A stretch of 8,036 nt of DNA from Planctomycetaceae bacterium UBA4655 (GTDB lineage: Bacteria; Planctomycetota; Planctomycetia; Pirellulales; UBA1268), in the NCBI GenBank assembly GCA_002405515.1, contig DHLZ01000060.1, positions 1 to 8,036 of the forward strand, given 5' to 3'. Of the stretch, positions 1 to 7,515 are shown piece after piece. The notes under the pieces were generated by a model. That model saw only the letters and a list, made by a program, of their open reading frames with translations. It searched no databases and had not been told where the DNA came from. Both the position numbers and the translations under genes were made by a program. The stretch's first letter is position 1, and each line of letters starts with the position of its first letter.

Positions 1-1898
1 GCGTGGCCATGCGCGTCGTTGATCGCCTTGAATCCGTCGACGTCGCACCAGAGCAGGCCGAGCGACGGCTCGTGGCGAGCCACGACGGCTGCGAGCTGAT
101 CCAGCAGTTCCCGGCGGTTGAGAAGCCCGGTCTGCGAGTCGATCCGCGCCCGGACTTCGAGATCCCGCTCCATCCGCACCTGCTCGTCGATCACGTGCAA
201 GCCGGCCACCATGCCGCTCACGGCTCCGTCGGACGTCCGGTATGGGAAGGCGTGGACCTCCATCCAATGCACTTCGCCCGCCGCGGAACGGATTCTCGCG
301 CGAGAGACGGCCCCGTGCCCGGCCTGCACCCGGGCCTTGTCTCGCTCATACTGCTCCAGGGTTTCGGCGGTGGCGAGGAACTCCTTCCCGTCCCGACCGA
401 CGCACTCCGCCTGACTCCAGCCGAGCACCGCCGCGACCGACGGCGAAATCCATTGAATGCGATCGTTCGCGTCGAGCCGCACGATCACGTCGGTGGAATT
501 CTCCGCGAGCAGGCGAAACTGCTCCTCGGAAGCCGCGAGCCTGGCCACCGCCTCGTGCCGCTCGGAGACGTCCCGCCAGACGAGGCTGATCCACTCGTCG
601 CCGCGGATGCCCCTGACGTCCAGTCGCCGCAGGCCGACGCCGTGGAGCACGAACGGGAAATCGTCCAGCACGAGCGGACGGCCGGTCTCGCTCACCTCGG
701 CGAGCTGTCGCAGCAGGCCCGACGACTCGATCCCGGGAAACGATTCGCGAAGCCTCGTGCCCACGAGCCGGTGGCGTTCGACCCCGAGCCAACTGCACGC
801 GGCGGGATTCAGGTCGAGGTAGGTGAAGTCCGCGACGCGGCGATCGTCGTCCCGCACCGGCTCGATGATCGCGAGCGGATCGAGCATGCCTTCGAGCGTC
901 GCACGGAGCCGGAGCCGTTCGGCGGCGACGACCTCCTGGGCCTGCACTTCACGGTGGATGTCACGCCATCCCCCAACGCGGCCGACGACCGCCTGGTGCT
1001 CGTCGAAGACCGGCCGCAGGGAGACGGAAAACCACTGGTAGCCGTCGTCGACGACCTGCAGCAGGAGCCGCCCCTCGGCGGCCGCGGCCCGCGTCACCTG
1101 CTCCTCCATCGCCCGCAGGCGATCCCGCTCGTCCGGATGCACGAACTGCGAGAATCGCTTGCCGATCACTTCCTCGGCCGCGCGGCCGATCCGCAGCCTG
1201 ACCGACGGCGTGATCCAGCGGATGACGCCGGCATTGTCGGTCTCCATCACGACATCGGACGCATTTTCGGCGAAGAGCTTGAACCTCCGGGCCAGTTCCG
1301 GTTCGGCGGCATCCCCCCTGGCGACCACGAGCAGCGTGCGGAGCTCATCCTCGATCTTCCGGAGGCCGGTGACGTCGATCGTCACGCCCCCCATGGAAAC
1401 GGGCTTTCCGTCCGCGGCATACAGGGCGCGGCCCATCGCGGCGATCCAGTGGTGCGATCCATCTGGATGCACGGCACGAAATACGGTGTGGTAGTCCTGC
1501 CGATCGACGAACGCGCGGTCGATCGCACCCCGCACCCGGTCACGGTCTTCCGGATGCACGACCGAGAAGAAGTAGTCAAGGCTCGGGCTCCTTCCCGGGG
1601 GCAACGCAAACTGCGTCTTGGCGCGGTCGGTCCACTCGACGGCACCGGTCGCCAGGTCCCAGAACCAGACGCCCACCTCGGCCAGTTCCGTCGCCCACCG
1701 GAGCGTCTCCGACCGGCGGGCGAGAGCGTCACTCGCCTCGGTCAGCTGCCGACGCGCCCCGCTTCGCGTTCGTGACAGGGATCGCCAGAGCCATGCCACG
1801 GACGCAACGAGCAGGATGTCGGGGACGAGCGACACCGCCAGCCAGAGCCAGCGGGGCAGCGATTCGAAAGGCGGATCGAACGTGGGATTCCCGGGCAT
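1..1898 (-). CDS. Membrane-anchored sensor with four PAS domains and a GGDEF domain (probable diguanylate cyclase), 3' end cut by window edge
   Basis: Probably makes cyclic-di-GMP from two GTP in response to signals sensed by PAS domains at the inner membrane. Read on the minus strand, the frame is open for 632 residues to the left edge. Residues 1-16 are a short tail, and 17-38 (WLWLAVSLVPDILLVASVAW and on) form one membrane segment. PAS-like units follow at about 63-178 (PAS_3 type, with HPEDRDRV), 203-311 (FAENASDVVMETD, HPDERDRL), 331-446 and 455-578 (LLAENSTDVIVRLD). A GGDEF domain begins near 583 with DSQTGLLNRREL, then CDVDGFKAINDAHGH, where D619 is the expected metal-binding Asp. The GGDEF signature itself lies outside the window, so catalytic competence cannot be judged, and an EAL domain could follow. 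ATG at 1898 was chosen because an in-frame TGA lies shortly upstream and a weak GTAGGG precedes it. The gene is divergent from the EAL gene at 2038. Confidence 0.9.
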   Translation of the reverse strand, partial: MPGNPTFDPPFESLPRWLWLAVSLVPDILLVASVAWLWRSLSRTRSGARRQLTEASDALARRSETLRWATELAEVGVWFWDLATGAVEWTDRAKTQFALPPGRSPSLDYFFSVVHPEDRDRVRGAIDRAFVDRQDYHTVFRAVHPDGSHHWIAAMGRALYAADGKPVSMGGVTIDVTGLRKIEDELRTLLVVARGDAAEPELARRFKLFAENASDVVMETDNAGVIRWITPSVRLRIGRAAEEVIGKRFSQFVHPDERDRLRAMEEQVTRAAAAEGRLLLQVVDDGYQWFSVSLRPVFDEHQAVVGRVGGWRDIHREVQAQEVVAAERLRLRATLEGMLDPLAIIEPVRDDDRRVADFTYLDLNPAACSWLGVERHRLVGTRLRESFPGIESSGLLRQLAEVSETGRPLVLDDFPFVLHGVGLRRLDVRGIRGDEWISLVWRDVSERHEAVARLAASEEQFRLLAENSTDVIVRLDANDRIQWISPSVAAVLGWSQAECVGRDGKEFLATAETLEQYERDKARVQAGHGAVSRARIRSAAGEVHWMEVHAFPYRTSDGAVSGMVAGLHVIDEQVRMERDLEVRARIDSQTGLLNRRELLDQLAAVVARHEPSLGLLWCDVDGFKAINDAHGH

Positions 1899-2037
1899 GC
1901 GGAACCCTACGCCCGCACATCATGTCGGGGAAATGTCGGTGGTCGGGATGGGGCCCGTGGGAGGGTATTTTTCCAGGTCATTCGCCGCTCCGTAGAGTTC
2001 GGCTCTCGAGCCTTTTTCCACGTGCGCAAGATGTTCC
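1899..2037. promoter_or_regulatory. Divergent intergenic region between the two c-di-GMP genes
   Basis: This 139-bp gap must carry the promoters of both the PAS-GGDEF gene (minus) and the EAL gene (plus), which start at its two edges. I see no clear -35/-10 pair. It holds three GTCGG words (1924, 1935, 1942) with no even phasing, and a GC-rich run near 1946-1965. A small inverted repeat followed by five T lies at 2001-2017. Shared regulation of the two genes is an inference from the layout only. Confidence 0.4.
2001..2017 (+). terminator. Weak terminator-like hairpin in the leader of the EAL gene
   Basis: GGCTC-TC-GAGCC (or GGCT with a 4-nt loop and AGCC) is followed directly by TTTTT, 20 bases before the ATG at 2038. 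The stem is only 4-5 bp, well below a typical intrinsic terminator, so this may be chance. If real, it would lie inside the 5' leader and could act as an attenuator. Confidence 0.2.
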
Positions 2038-4008
2038 ATGGAACTCTCTCTGCCCCACGTCGTCATCCGAGTCTGCGGCCCCGGCGTGGGAACCGACCTC
2101 GTGGCGGCGCTCGGCGTCCACCCCGTCGAAGTGACGGAGACGCGTGACAAGTGGGAAATGCACCGGGTGGCGGACGATCGACCGGCGGTCCTGGTGGTGC
2201 TGGTCGATCCGCCGGATGCCCACTCGGTCGTCGTCGAGACGTGGGCCGATTTCCCTGGCGTGCCGATCCTGATCGTCTCCGACACGACCCGGCCGTTCGT
2301 GCCGAGCGAGACAGGACGCAGCGGCTGGGTCGACACGGTCGGAAGCAGCCAGCCGGTGCAGGATCTCTGCTGGCTCGTGCTCGAAGCGGCGAGCCGCGCG
2401 GCGCACGTTCCCGGCATCCACGAGCACCCCCTCGGACCGCACCGGATCGAGGTCGACGAGCAGGGGATCGTGTTCACCGCCACCATGACTCCCGACGTTG
2501 CGATCGAAGCGTTCCTGCGGCTGCATTCCGGCGACTCGCTGCCGTCGCTTGTCGATCCGCTCGAGCGAGACACGATCACCACCGCGATCGAGCGGGCACG
2601 CGCCGGCGTCGTGCAGTTCTGCACCGTGCGAATCCTCGACGAGCACGGTCATCGCCACATCACGGCCCTGGGGTTGCGGGGGATGGCCGCGAACCGGGTC
2701 GCGGTCCTCGCCCAGCCGCTGTTATCCGGCGGACCGATCGCCGGCCGGCATGCCAACGATCGGGAGCCGATCACGGGCCTTCTCACCCGCTGGGCGATCT
2801 CGCGCGCGCTCGAAGCCCGCGAACAACGTCAGCACGCATTCGCCGGAGCCGCCGTGATCTTCGTATCACTGGACGACTTTGCGGCGATCAGCGGCTACAT
2901 CGGGCACAGGCAGACGGATCTCGTGCTGCTGGGCGTGGCGTCGGCCCTGGAGCAGGTCTTTCCGCATCCGGCGGTCACGAGCCGCCTGATGGGAGACTGC
3001 TTCCTGGCCTCGATGGTCCAGTCGGAAGACGGCGAGCCGCTGCGGCGGGCGGAGCGATTGCTCGCGTTGATTGGCGGCATCGACGTGCCGGGGTTCGCGC
3101 CGCCGTTTCCCCTTCGTGCCTCGATCGGCGTGGCCGAGGTGAATGGCGGCGACCACGATCTCGCGATCCGACTCGCGGAGGCGGCCTCCGCCGCGGCCCG
3201 CGCGGCCGGCGGTCACCGGGCCATCGTCGCGGGCACCGCGGAGTTCACCGGCGACCAGGCACGGGAGCTCACCGCGAGCATGGATCTGGGCTCGTGGGAG
3301 GTGTGGCTGCAACCGGTCGTGCGGCACGGCCACGAACGCGCCGCATTCCACGAGGCCCTGGCCCGGTTCGACGGTTTACGCCGACCACTTGCATCGCGGG
3401 CGGACTTCTTCATGGCCGGCCGGGCGAACGGCCTGCTCGAACGATTCGACCGGATGATGCTGCAACGGAATCTCGAACTCCTGGAGTCGCATCCCGACGA
3501 ACGGATCTCGGTCAACGTGAGCTTCGAGACGTTTTCATCGGCGACCTTCCCCGCATCGTTCCTCGATCTCATTCATCGGGTGCCCGACGGCTGCAGCCGC
3601 ATCATCCTCGAGATCACGTCCCGGTCCATCGCGGCCCCGGAGCCGCTGGTGCGGCCCCGCCTGGAGAGCCTCGCGGCGGCAGGCGTCGCGGTCGCGCTCG
3701 ACGACTTCGGCAGCGGCATCTGTCGCCTGCGGTCCCTGACGCAGTGGCCGCTCGCGATCGTGAAGCTCGACCAGCTCGTCACCGGGTACGTGGATGACGA
3801 CCCGCTGCAACGCGACTTCGTCCGCACCGTGGTAAGCCTCTGCCGCGCCCGCGGGATCACGACCGTCGCGGAATACACTCGCAGCGAGGAGCAACTGGCT
3901 CGCCTCGTCGAGGACGGCGTCGATCTGTTTCAGGGCGAGTTCTTCGGCATGCCGAGGCCCGCCGGCGAAGTGCTCGCGGCATCGGTCGTCGAAGCTGTCC
4001 CGGCATGA
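2038..4008 (+). CDS. Receiver-like/PAS-like protein with degenerate GGDEF and an EAL domain (putative c-di-GMP phosphodiesterase or receptor)
   Basis: Likely hydrolyses or binds cyclic-di-GMP in the cytoplasm; no membrane segment is seen in its 656 residues. Residues 1-120 have an alternating strand/helix pattern like a receiver domain (VLVVLVDPPD, GVPILIVSD), and 135-228 look PAS-like. A GGDEF-type domain at about 241-400 is degenerate: the metal Asp region reads SLDDFAAISGYIGH and the signature reads LMGDCF (318-322), so cyclase activity is unlikely. The EAL domain (about 415-650) keeps E439-A-L, N493, E525, D555-D556, K576, E612 and Q632, the expected metal and catalytic positions. However, the second Glu of ExTE is Ser528, and loop 6 reads DDFGSGICRL instead of the usual GYSSL form. 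No clear Shine-Dalgarno precedes the ATG. The gene is divergent from the PAS-GGDEF gene and 92 bp before hypF. Confidence 0.88.
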   Translation: MELSLPHVVIRVCGPGVGTDLVAALGVHPVEVTETRDKWEMHRVADDRPAVLVVLVDPPDAHSVVVETWADFPGVPILIVSDTTRPFVPSETGRSGWVDTVGSSQPVQDLCWLVLEAASRAAHVPGIHEHPLGPHRIEVDEQGIVFTATMTPDVAIEAFLRLHSGDSLPSLVDPLERDTITTAIERARAGVVQFCTVRILDEHGHRHITALGLRGMAANRVAVLAQPLLSGGPIAGRHANDREPITGLLTRWAISRALEAREQRQHAFAGAAVIFVSLDDFAAISGYIGHRQTDLVLLGVASALEQVFPHPAVTSRLMGDCFLASMVQSEDGEPLRRAERLLALIGGIDVPGFAPPFPLRASIGVAEVNGGDHDLAIRLAEAASAAARAAGGHRAIVAGTAEFTGDQARELTASMDLGSWEVWLQPVVRHGHERAAFHEALARFDGLRRPLASRADFFMAGRANGLLERFDRMMLQRNLELLESHPDERISVNVSFETFSSATFPASFLDLIHRVPDGCSRIILEITSRSIAAPEPLVRPRLESLAAAGVAVALDDFGSGICRLRSLTQWPLAIVKLDQLVTGYVDDDPLQRDFVRTVVSLCRARGITTVAEYTRSEEQLARLVEDGVDLFQGEFFGMPRPAGEVLAASVVEAVPA

Positions 4009-4100
4009 AGGAGTCGACGAAGATCTCGCCACGGTTCCGGCCGTGGATCCGCTAGATTTTGTGCAGCGGAGTGGAGAAAAACATTCGAGCGGTGCTCGCG
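4009..4100 (+). other. Short gap before hypF with a small GC-rich hairpin
   Basis: CCACGG at 4029-4034 and CCGTGG at 4041-4046 form a 6-bp stem with a 6-nt loop. TTTT follows only at 4057-4060, so it is a poor intrinsic terminator for the EAL gene. The gap also contains alternative in-frame starts for hypF: TTG 4059 and GTG 4071. No convincing promoter was seen. Confidence 0.25.
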
Positions 4101-6467
4101 ATGCCTGTCTGCCGAAAACGCGTGAGGATCGGCGGCATCGTGCAGGGAGTCGGCTTCCGACCGTTCCTCTGGCGGCTCGCCGGCAGGCACGGTCTCGGCG
4201 GCTGGGTGGAAAACGGCCCCGCGGGCGTCGTGGCGGAGGTGCGGGGAGAGGACGCGTCGATCGATGCGTGGCTCGCGGAGATCCGCCGGGAACCGCCGCC
4301 GCTCGCCGTCGTCGCGACGATCGATGTCGAGGATCTGCCGGTCGTCCATGATGCGGCCCGGAATTTCGTGATTCACGCCGCGATCGACGCGTCGGCCGCC
4401 CGCGCCGCCTCGCCCGACGCAGCCGCGGCTGCGGTCGTGCCCCCCGATATCGCGACCTGCCCGGCCTGTCGTGCCGACGTCGCCGATCCCGCGAACCGTC
4501 GCCACCGCTACCCGTTCACCACTTGCACCGACTGCGGCCCCCGGTTCACGATCATCGAAGATCTTCCCTACGACCGGCCGCGGACGTCGATGCGGGAGTT
4601 CCCGATGTGCGAGGATTGCGCGGCCGAGTACCACGACCCCGCCGACCGCAGGTTCCACGCGGAGGCGATCGCCTGCCCTGCCTGCGGCCCGATCGCCTGG
4701 TTCACGACCGCGGCCGACCCCTCCGGCATCCAGCCGTCGCGGCCCGCGACAGGGCAACTCGGCGACGCCGCGATCCTCATCGCCCGCGAAAGGCTGCTCG
4801 CAGGGGACATTCTCGCTATCAAGGGGCTCGGCGGATTTCATCTGGTCTGCGACGCGACGAACGCGGAAGCCGTCGAACGGCTCCGACGTCGCAAGCTCCG
4901 CACGGGGAAGCCCTTGGCCGTGATGGTGGCCGACATCGCGGCGGGCCGATCGCTTGCCGAACTGGACGAGCAGGAGCGGAGGATCCTCGATGGCCGCGAG
5001 CGGCCGATCGTGCTCGCGCGCAAGCCTTTCGGCGGATCCGGCCTCGCCGAATCGGTCGCCCCCGGCAACGGCTACGTCGGCCTCATGCTGCCCGCCTGGC
5101 CCCTGCAGCATGCTCTCTGCGTCGGCATGCCGCCGCTCGTGACGACCTCGGGAAACCGGGCCGAGGAGCCGATCGTCTGCGACAACGTCGAGGCCGCGGC
5201 GAGGCTCGGCGACCTCGCCGACGGCTTCCTCATGCACGACCGGCGGATCGTCGCGGCCTGCGACGACTCGGTGGTCCGCTGCGTCGTCGGCGGGGCGATG
5301 CCGATTCGCCGCTCCCGGGGCTTGGCGCCGCTGCCGATTCGCCTCGGAGTCGCCGGCCCTTCGGTGCTCGCCGTCGGGGGCGAACTCAAGGCGGCGATCT
5401 GCCTCGCCCGCGGCGAGGAGGCCGTCGTGAGCCAGCACATCGGCGACATGGGATCGCTCGAGACCTACGAATCGCTCGGCCGGGCCGCCGACCACCTGCT
5501 CGCGGTGTTCCAAGCGACCCCGGAGGCCGTCGCCTGCGACCTCCATCCCGGCTACGCGTCCACCGCGTGGGCCCGGCGATTCGCCGAGGCGCGGGGCATC
5601 CCGCTCGTCGCCGTGCAGCACCACGAGGCGCACCTGGCGGCGCTCCTCACCGATCAGGGATCGCTCGGCAGCCGGATCATCGGCGTCTGCTTCGACGGCA
5701 CGGGCTACGGTCGCGACGGCACGATCCAAGGAGGCGAATTCATCACGGCTCACCGAGGTGAGTTCCGACGGGCCGCCCATCTCGATCCCTTTCCCCTGCC
5801 CGGCGGTGACGCGAGCATCCGGCATCCGTGGCGAGCGGCGATCGCGGTGCTTCATGCAGCCGGGATCGATCCGGTCGACTCGCTGCCGCCGTGCGTGGCG
5901 GCGGCCGCGGCCTGCCGCATTCTCGAGCGGCAGCTCGCGACGGGATTCGCCTGCGTGGCCACCACGAGCATGGGCCGGCTCTTCGACGCCGTCGCCTCGA
6001 TCTCCGGCGTACGGCACTCGACCAGCCACGAGGCCGAGGCGGCGATGGCCCTCGAGGCGATCGCGGCCCCCGTATGTGACCCGCGCGAGCCCTACCCCTT
6101 CCGGATCATGTCGCCCGCCGCGGCTGGCTCACCGCTTCGGATCGACTGGCGGCAGGCGGTCCAGGCCGTGGTTCGGGATGTGCACGCCGGCGTGCCAACG
6201 GCCGAGATCGCCGCCCGTTTTCACCACGGCGTCGCCGGATTAATCGCGTCGGTCTGCCGAAGGCTCCGCGACGAGACCGGCATCGGCGCCGTGGGCCTCA
6301 CCGGGGGCGTCTTCCAGAACGCCGTGCTCGTCAGGCTCGCCGTCGATCGACTGCGGGCCGGAGGTTTCGACGTCCTGCTCCACGAGCGGGTTCCCCCGAA
6401 TGACGGCGGCCTCGCCCTCGGGCAGGCCGTCATCGCCCGCGAAGCCTTCGCCCGTCGAGTTCCATGA
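4101..6467 (+). CDS. hypF: Carbamoyltransferase HypF, [NiFe]-hydrogenase maturation
   Basis: HypF uses carbamoyl phosphate and ATP to load a carbamoyl group onto the C-terminal Cys of HypE, the first step to the cyanide ligands of the NiFe(CN)2CO centre. The whole family layout is present in 788 residues. There is an N-terminal acylphosphatase domain (VQGVGFRPF with R20; GWVENG with N38). Zinc-finger Cys pairs are C120/C123, C142/C145, C170/C173 and C192/C195. A YrdC-like domain (about 215-400) contains AIKGLGGFHLVCDATN, VTTSGN and CDDSVVR. The C-terminal Kae1-like domain has QHIGDM, VQHHEAH (H507, H511), FDGTGYGRDG, LTGGVFQN and PPNDGG. ATG 4101 is chosen because the acylphosphatase domain then begins at once; GTG 4071 would add 10 residues. 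An alanine-rich linker lies before C120. The usual WGGE motif reads QGGE at 543-546. The 3' end overlaps that of hypB on the other strand. Confidence 0.96.
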   Translation: MPVCRKRVRIGGIVQGVGFRPFLWRLAGRHGLGGWVENGPAGVVAEVRGEDASIDAWLAEIRREPPPLAVVATIDVEDLPVVHDAARNFVIHAAIDASAARAASPDAAAAAVVPPDIATCPACRADVADPANRRHRYPFTTCTDCGPRFTIIEDLPYDRPRTSMREFPMCEDCAAEYHDPADRRFHAEAIACPACGPIAWFTTAADPSGIQPSRPATGQLGDAAILIARERLLAGDILAIKGLGGFHLVCDATNAEAVERLRRRKLRTGKPLAVMVADIAAGRSLAELDEQERRILDGRERPIVLARKPFGGSGLAESVAPGNGYVGLMLPAWPLQHALCVGMPPLVTTSGNRAEEPIVCDNVEAAARLGDLADGFLMHDRRIVAACDDSVVRCVVGGAMPIRRSRGLAPLPIRLGVAGPSVLAVGGELKAAICLARGEEAVVSQHIGDMGSLETYESLGRAADHLLAVFQATPEAVACDLHPGYASTAWARRFAEARGIPLVAVQHHEAHLAALLTDQGSLGSRIIGVCFDGTGYGRDGTIQGGEFITAHRGEFRRAAHLDPFPLPGGDASIRHPWRAAIAVLHAAGIDPVDSLPPCVAAAAACRILERQLATGFACVATTSMGRLFDAVASISGVRHSTSHEAEAAMALEAIAAPVCDPREPYPFRIMSPAAAGSPLRIDWRQAVQAVVRDVHAGVPTAEIAARFHHGVAGLIASVCRRLRDETGIGAVGLTGGVFQNAVLVRLAVDRLRAGGFDVLLHERVPPNDGGLALGQAVIAREAFARRVP

Positions 6468-7113
6468 GCCACTCGTCGATGCCCTGTCCGGTCTTCGCCG
6501 AGGTTTCCAGGACGCGGATGCCCGGCCGCACGACCTCGAGGTTCGCGACGGCGAGATCGCGGTCGAACTCGCAGGCGGACGCGAGGTCGATCTTCGTGAT
6601 CGCCACGAGATCGGCCGTGTTGAACAGGCCCGGGTATTTCAGCGGCTTGTCCTCCCCCTCCGTCACCGAGAGCATCGCGAGGCGGACCGACTCGCCGAGA
6701 TCCCAGCTCGTCGGGCAGACGAGGTTGCCGACGTTCTCGATGAAGAGGTAATGCAGCCCGGAGAGATCCCAGCCGTCGAGGTGGGCCTGCACCATCTCGG
6801 CCTCGAGATGGCAGAGGCCGTGGGTCATGATCTGCCGCACGGGCACGCCGCTTCTCGCGAGCCGTCGGGCGTCGTTGTCGGTCTCGAGGTCGCCGACGAC
6901 GGCCGCCACGGGGATACCGCGGGCATGGAGCCGAGCAAGCGTCTCCTCGAGGAACGCCGTCTTGCCCGTCCCGGGGCTCGACACGATGTTCACGACGACG
7001 ACGCCCTGCGCCTCGAACCGCCCCCGCATCGCACGGGCGATCTCGTCGTTCTTCTTGAGGATCTTCGTGCGCACCTCGAGGATCCGCGGAAGCGGTGATG
7101 CCGCGTCGCTCAT
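6430..7113 (-). CDS. hypB: Hydrogenase nickel incorporation GTPase HypB
   Basis: HypB is a SIMIBI-class GTPase that, with HypA, inserts nickel into the large subunit of [NiFe] hydrogenase. The 227 residues show a P-loop SSPGTGKT (45-52), GDLETDNDA with D75, and the G-domain metal site CH (C101, H102) plus C133 in IENVGNLVCP. The C101-C133 spacing of 32 matches E. coli C166/C198 as I recall it. EGEDKPLKYP follows (152-161), and SAKTGQGIDEWL is near the C-terminus. The guanine-specificity motif reads TKID (173-176) instead of NKxD. The N-terminus lacks both the CxxCGC motif of E. coli HypB and a histidine-rich nickel-storage stretch. ATG 7113 is fixed by its ATGA overlap with the hypA stop and by MSDAASPLPRILEVRTKIL resembling the family start; GGTGGAG lies about 12 bases upstream. 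A longer open frame to 7299 runs antiparallel in the hypA frame region and is not credible. Confidence 0.95.
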   Translation of the reverse strand: MSDAASPLPRILEVRTKILKKNDEIARAMRGRFEAQGVVVVNIVSSPGTGKTAFLEETLARLHARGIPVAAVVGDLETDNDARRLARSGVPVRQIMTHGLCHLEAEMVQAHLDGWDLSGLHYLFIENVGNLVCPTSWDLGESVRLAMLSVTEGEDKPLKYPGLFNTADLVAITKIDLASACEFDRDLAVANLEVVRPGIRVLETSAKTGQGIDEWLMELDGRRLRGR

Positions 7114-7514
7114 GGGGTCGCGATCTCCACCGGCCCCGTCGTTGCGGCCCCGATCGTCGAAGTGTCCGGCGGCTCGAGCTCGATCGATTCGAGTTCGAGC
7201 TCGGTGCCGGCCCGGATGTCGCCGCTCACGGTGCCGCAGGTCGGGCAGGCAAGACTGCCGATTCCCGCCAGTTCCCGCTCCCCTGCGCACGATCGGCAAA
7301 AGATCCTGACCGGCACGGCGACGACGCGAAGCTCGCTCCCGGCCAGAGGCGTGTCGGCGATGGCGACGTCGAAGGCCGACCGCAGGGCCCCCTCGTGCAC
7401 GCTCGCGAGCCGTCCAACGCGGACGATCACCGCCAGCACTCTGCCGCCCCCCGCCTCCAGGACGTGTCCGGCCGCGATCTCAACGATGCTTGTCGCAATC
7501 GATAGCTCGTGCAT
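7110..7514 (-). CDS. hypA: Hydrogenase nickel incorporation zinc protein HypA
   Basis: HypA binds nickel at its N-terminus and hands it to the hydrogenase large subunit together with HypB. The 134 residues begin with the hallmark MHELSIATSIVEIA; His2 (with Glu3) is the nickel-binding site, so the start is firmly set at 7514. The zinc domain has C73/C76 and C90/C93 (CRSC...CPTC), followed by GDIRAGTELELESIELE, the usual end of the family. A Thr/Pro/Ala-rich tail of about 17 residues extends beyond that, making it longer than the common 113-120. The stop overlaps the hypB start by 4 bases (ATGA), implying translational coupling. Upstream, only one base separates the ATG from the arm of the 87-bp inverted repeat; there is no Shine-Dalgarno, and TTTTTC directly precedes the ATG. 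Confidence 0.96.
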   Translation of the reverse strand: MHELSIATSIVEIAAGHVLEAGGGRVLAVIVRVGRLASVHEGALRSAFDVAIADTPLAGSELRVVAVPVRIFCRSCAGERELAGIGSLACPTCGTVSGDIRAGTELELESIELEPPDTSTIGAATTGPVEIATP

Positions 7515-7515
7515 G

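Noticed and set aside
3..1775. Long plus-strand open frame (590 codons) opposite the PAS-GGDEF gene
   Set aside because: The minus strand encodes four recognisable PAS domains and a GGDEF start over the same bases. The plus frame gives low-complexity Arg/Pro/His-rich protein without any known motif, typical of antisense frames in high-G+C DNA.
1924..1946. Three GTCGG words in the divergent gap as a possible operator
   Set aside because: Spacings are uneven (11 and 7 bases) and the word is common in this G+C-rich sequence.
2151..3797. Second plus-strand frame of 548 codons inside the EAL gene
   Set aside because: Arg-rich out-of-frame shadow; the overlapping frame carries the EAL catalytic motifs.
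3930..6029. Long minus-strand open frame (699 codons) opposite hypF
   Set aside because: hypF on the plus strand has all family motifs in order. The antisense product is Arg/Gly/Asp-rich with no motif, a mirror effect of GC3-biased codons.
4665..6064. GCGATCGC octamers at 4665, 5838 and 6057, like the HIP1 repeat of cyanobacteria
   Set aside because: Only three copies, all in hypF, and explained by frequent GCG-ATC-GC codon strings in a high-G+C gene. No intergenic copies, and nothing else points to a cyanobacterium.
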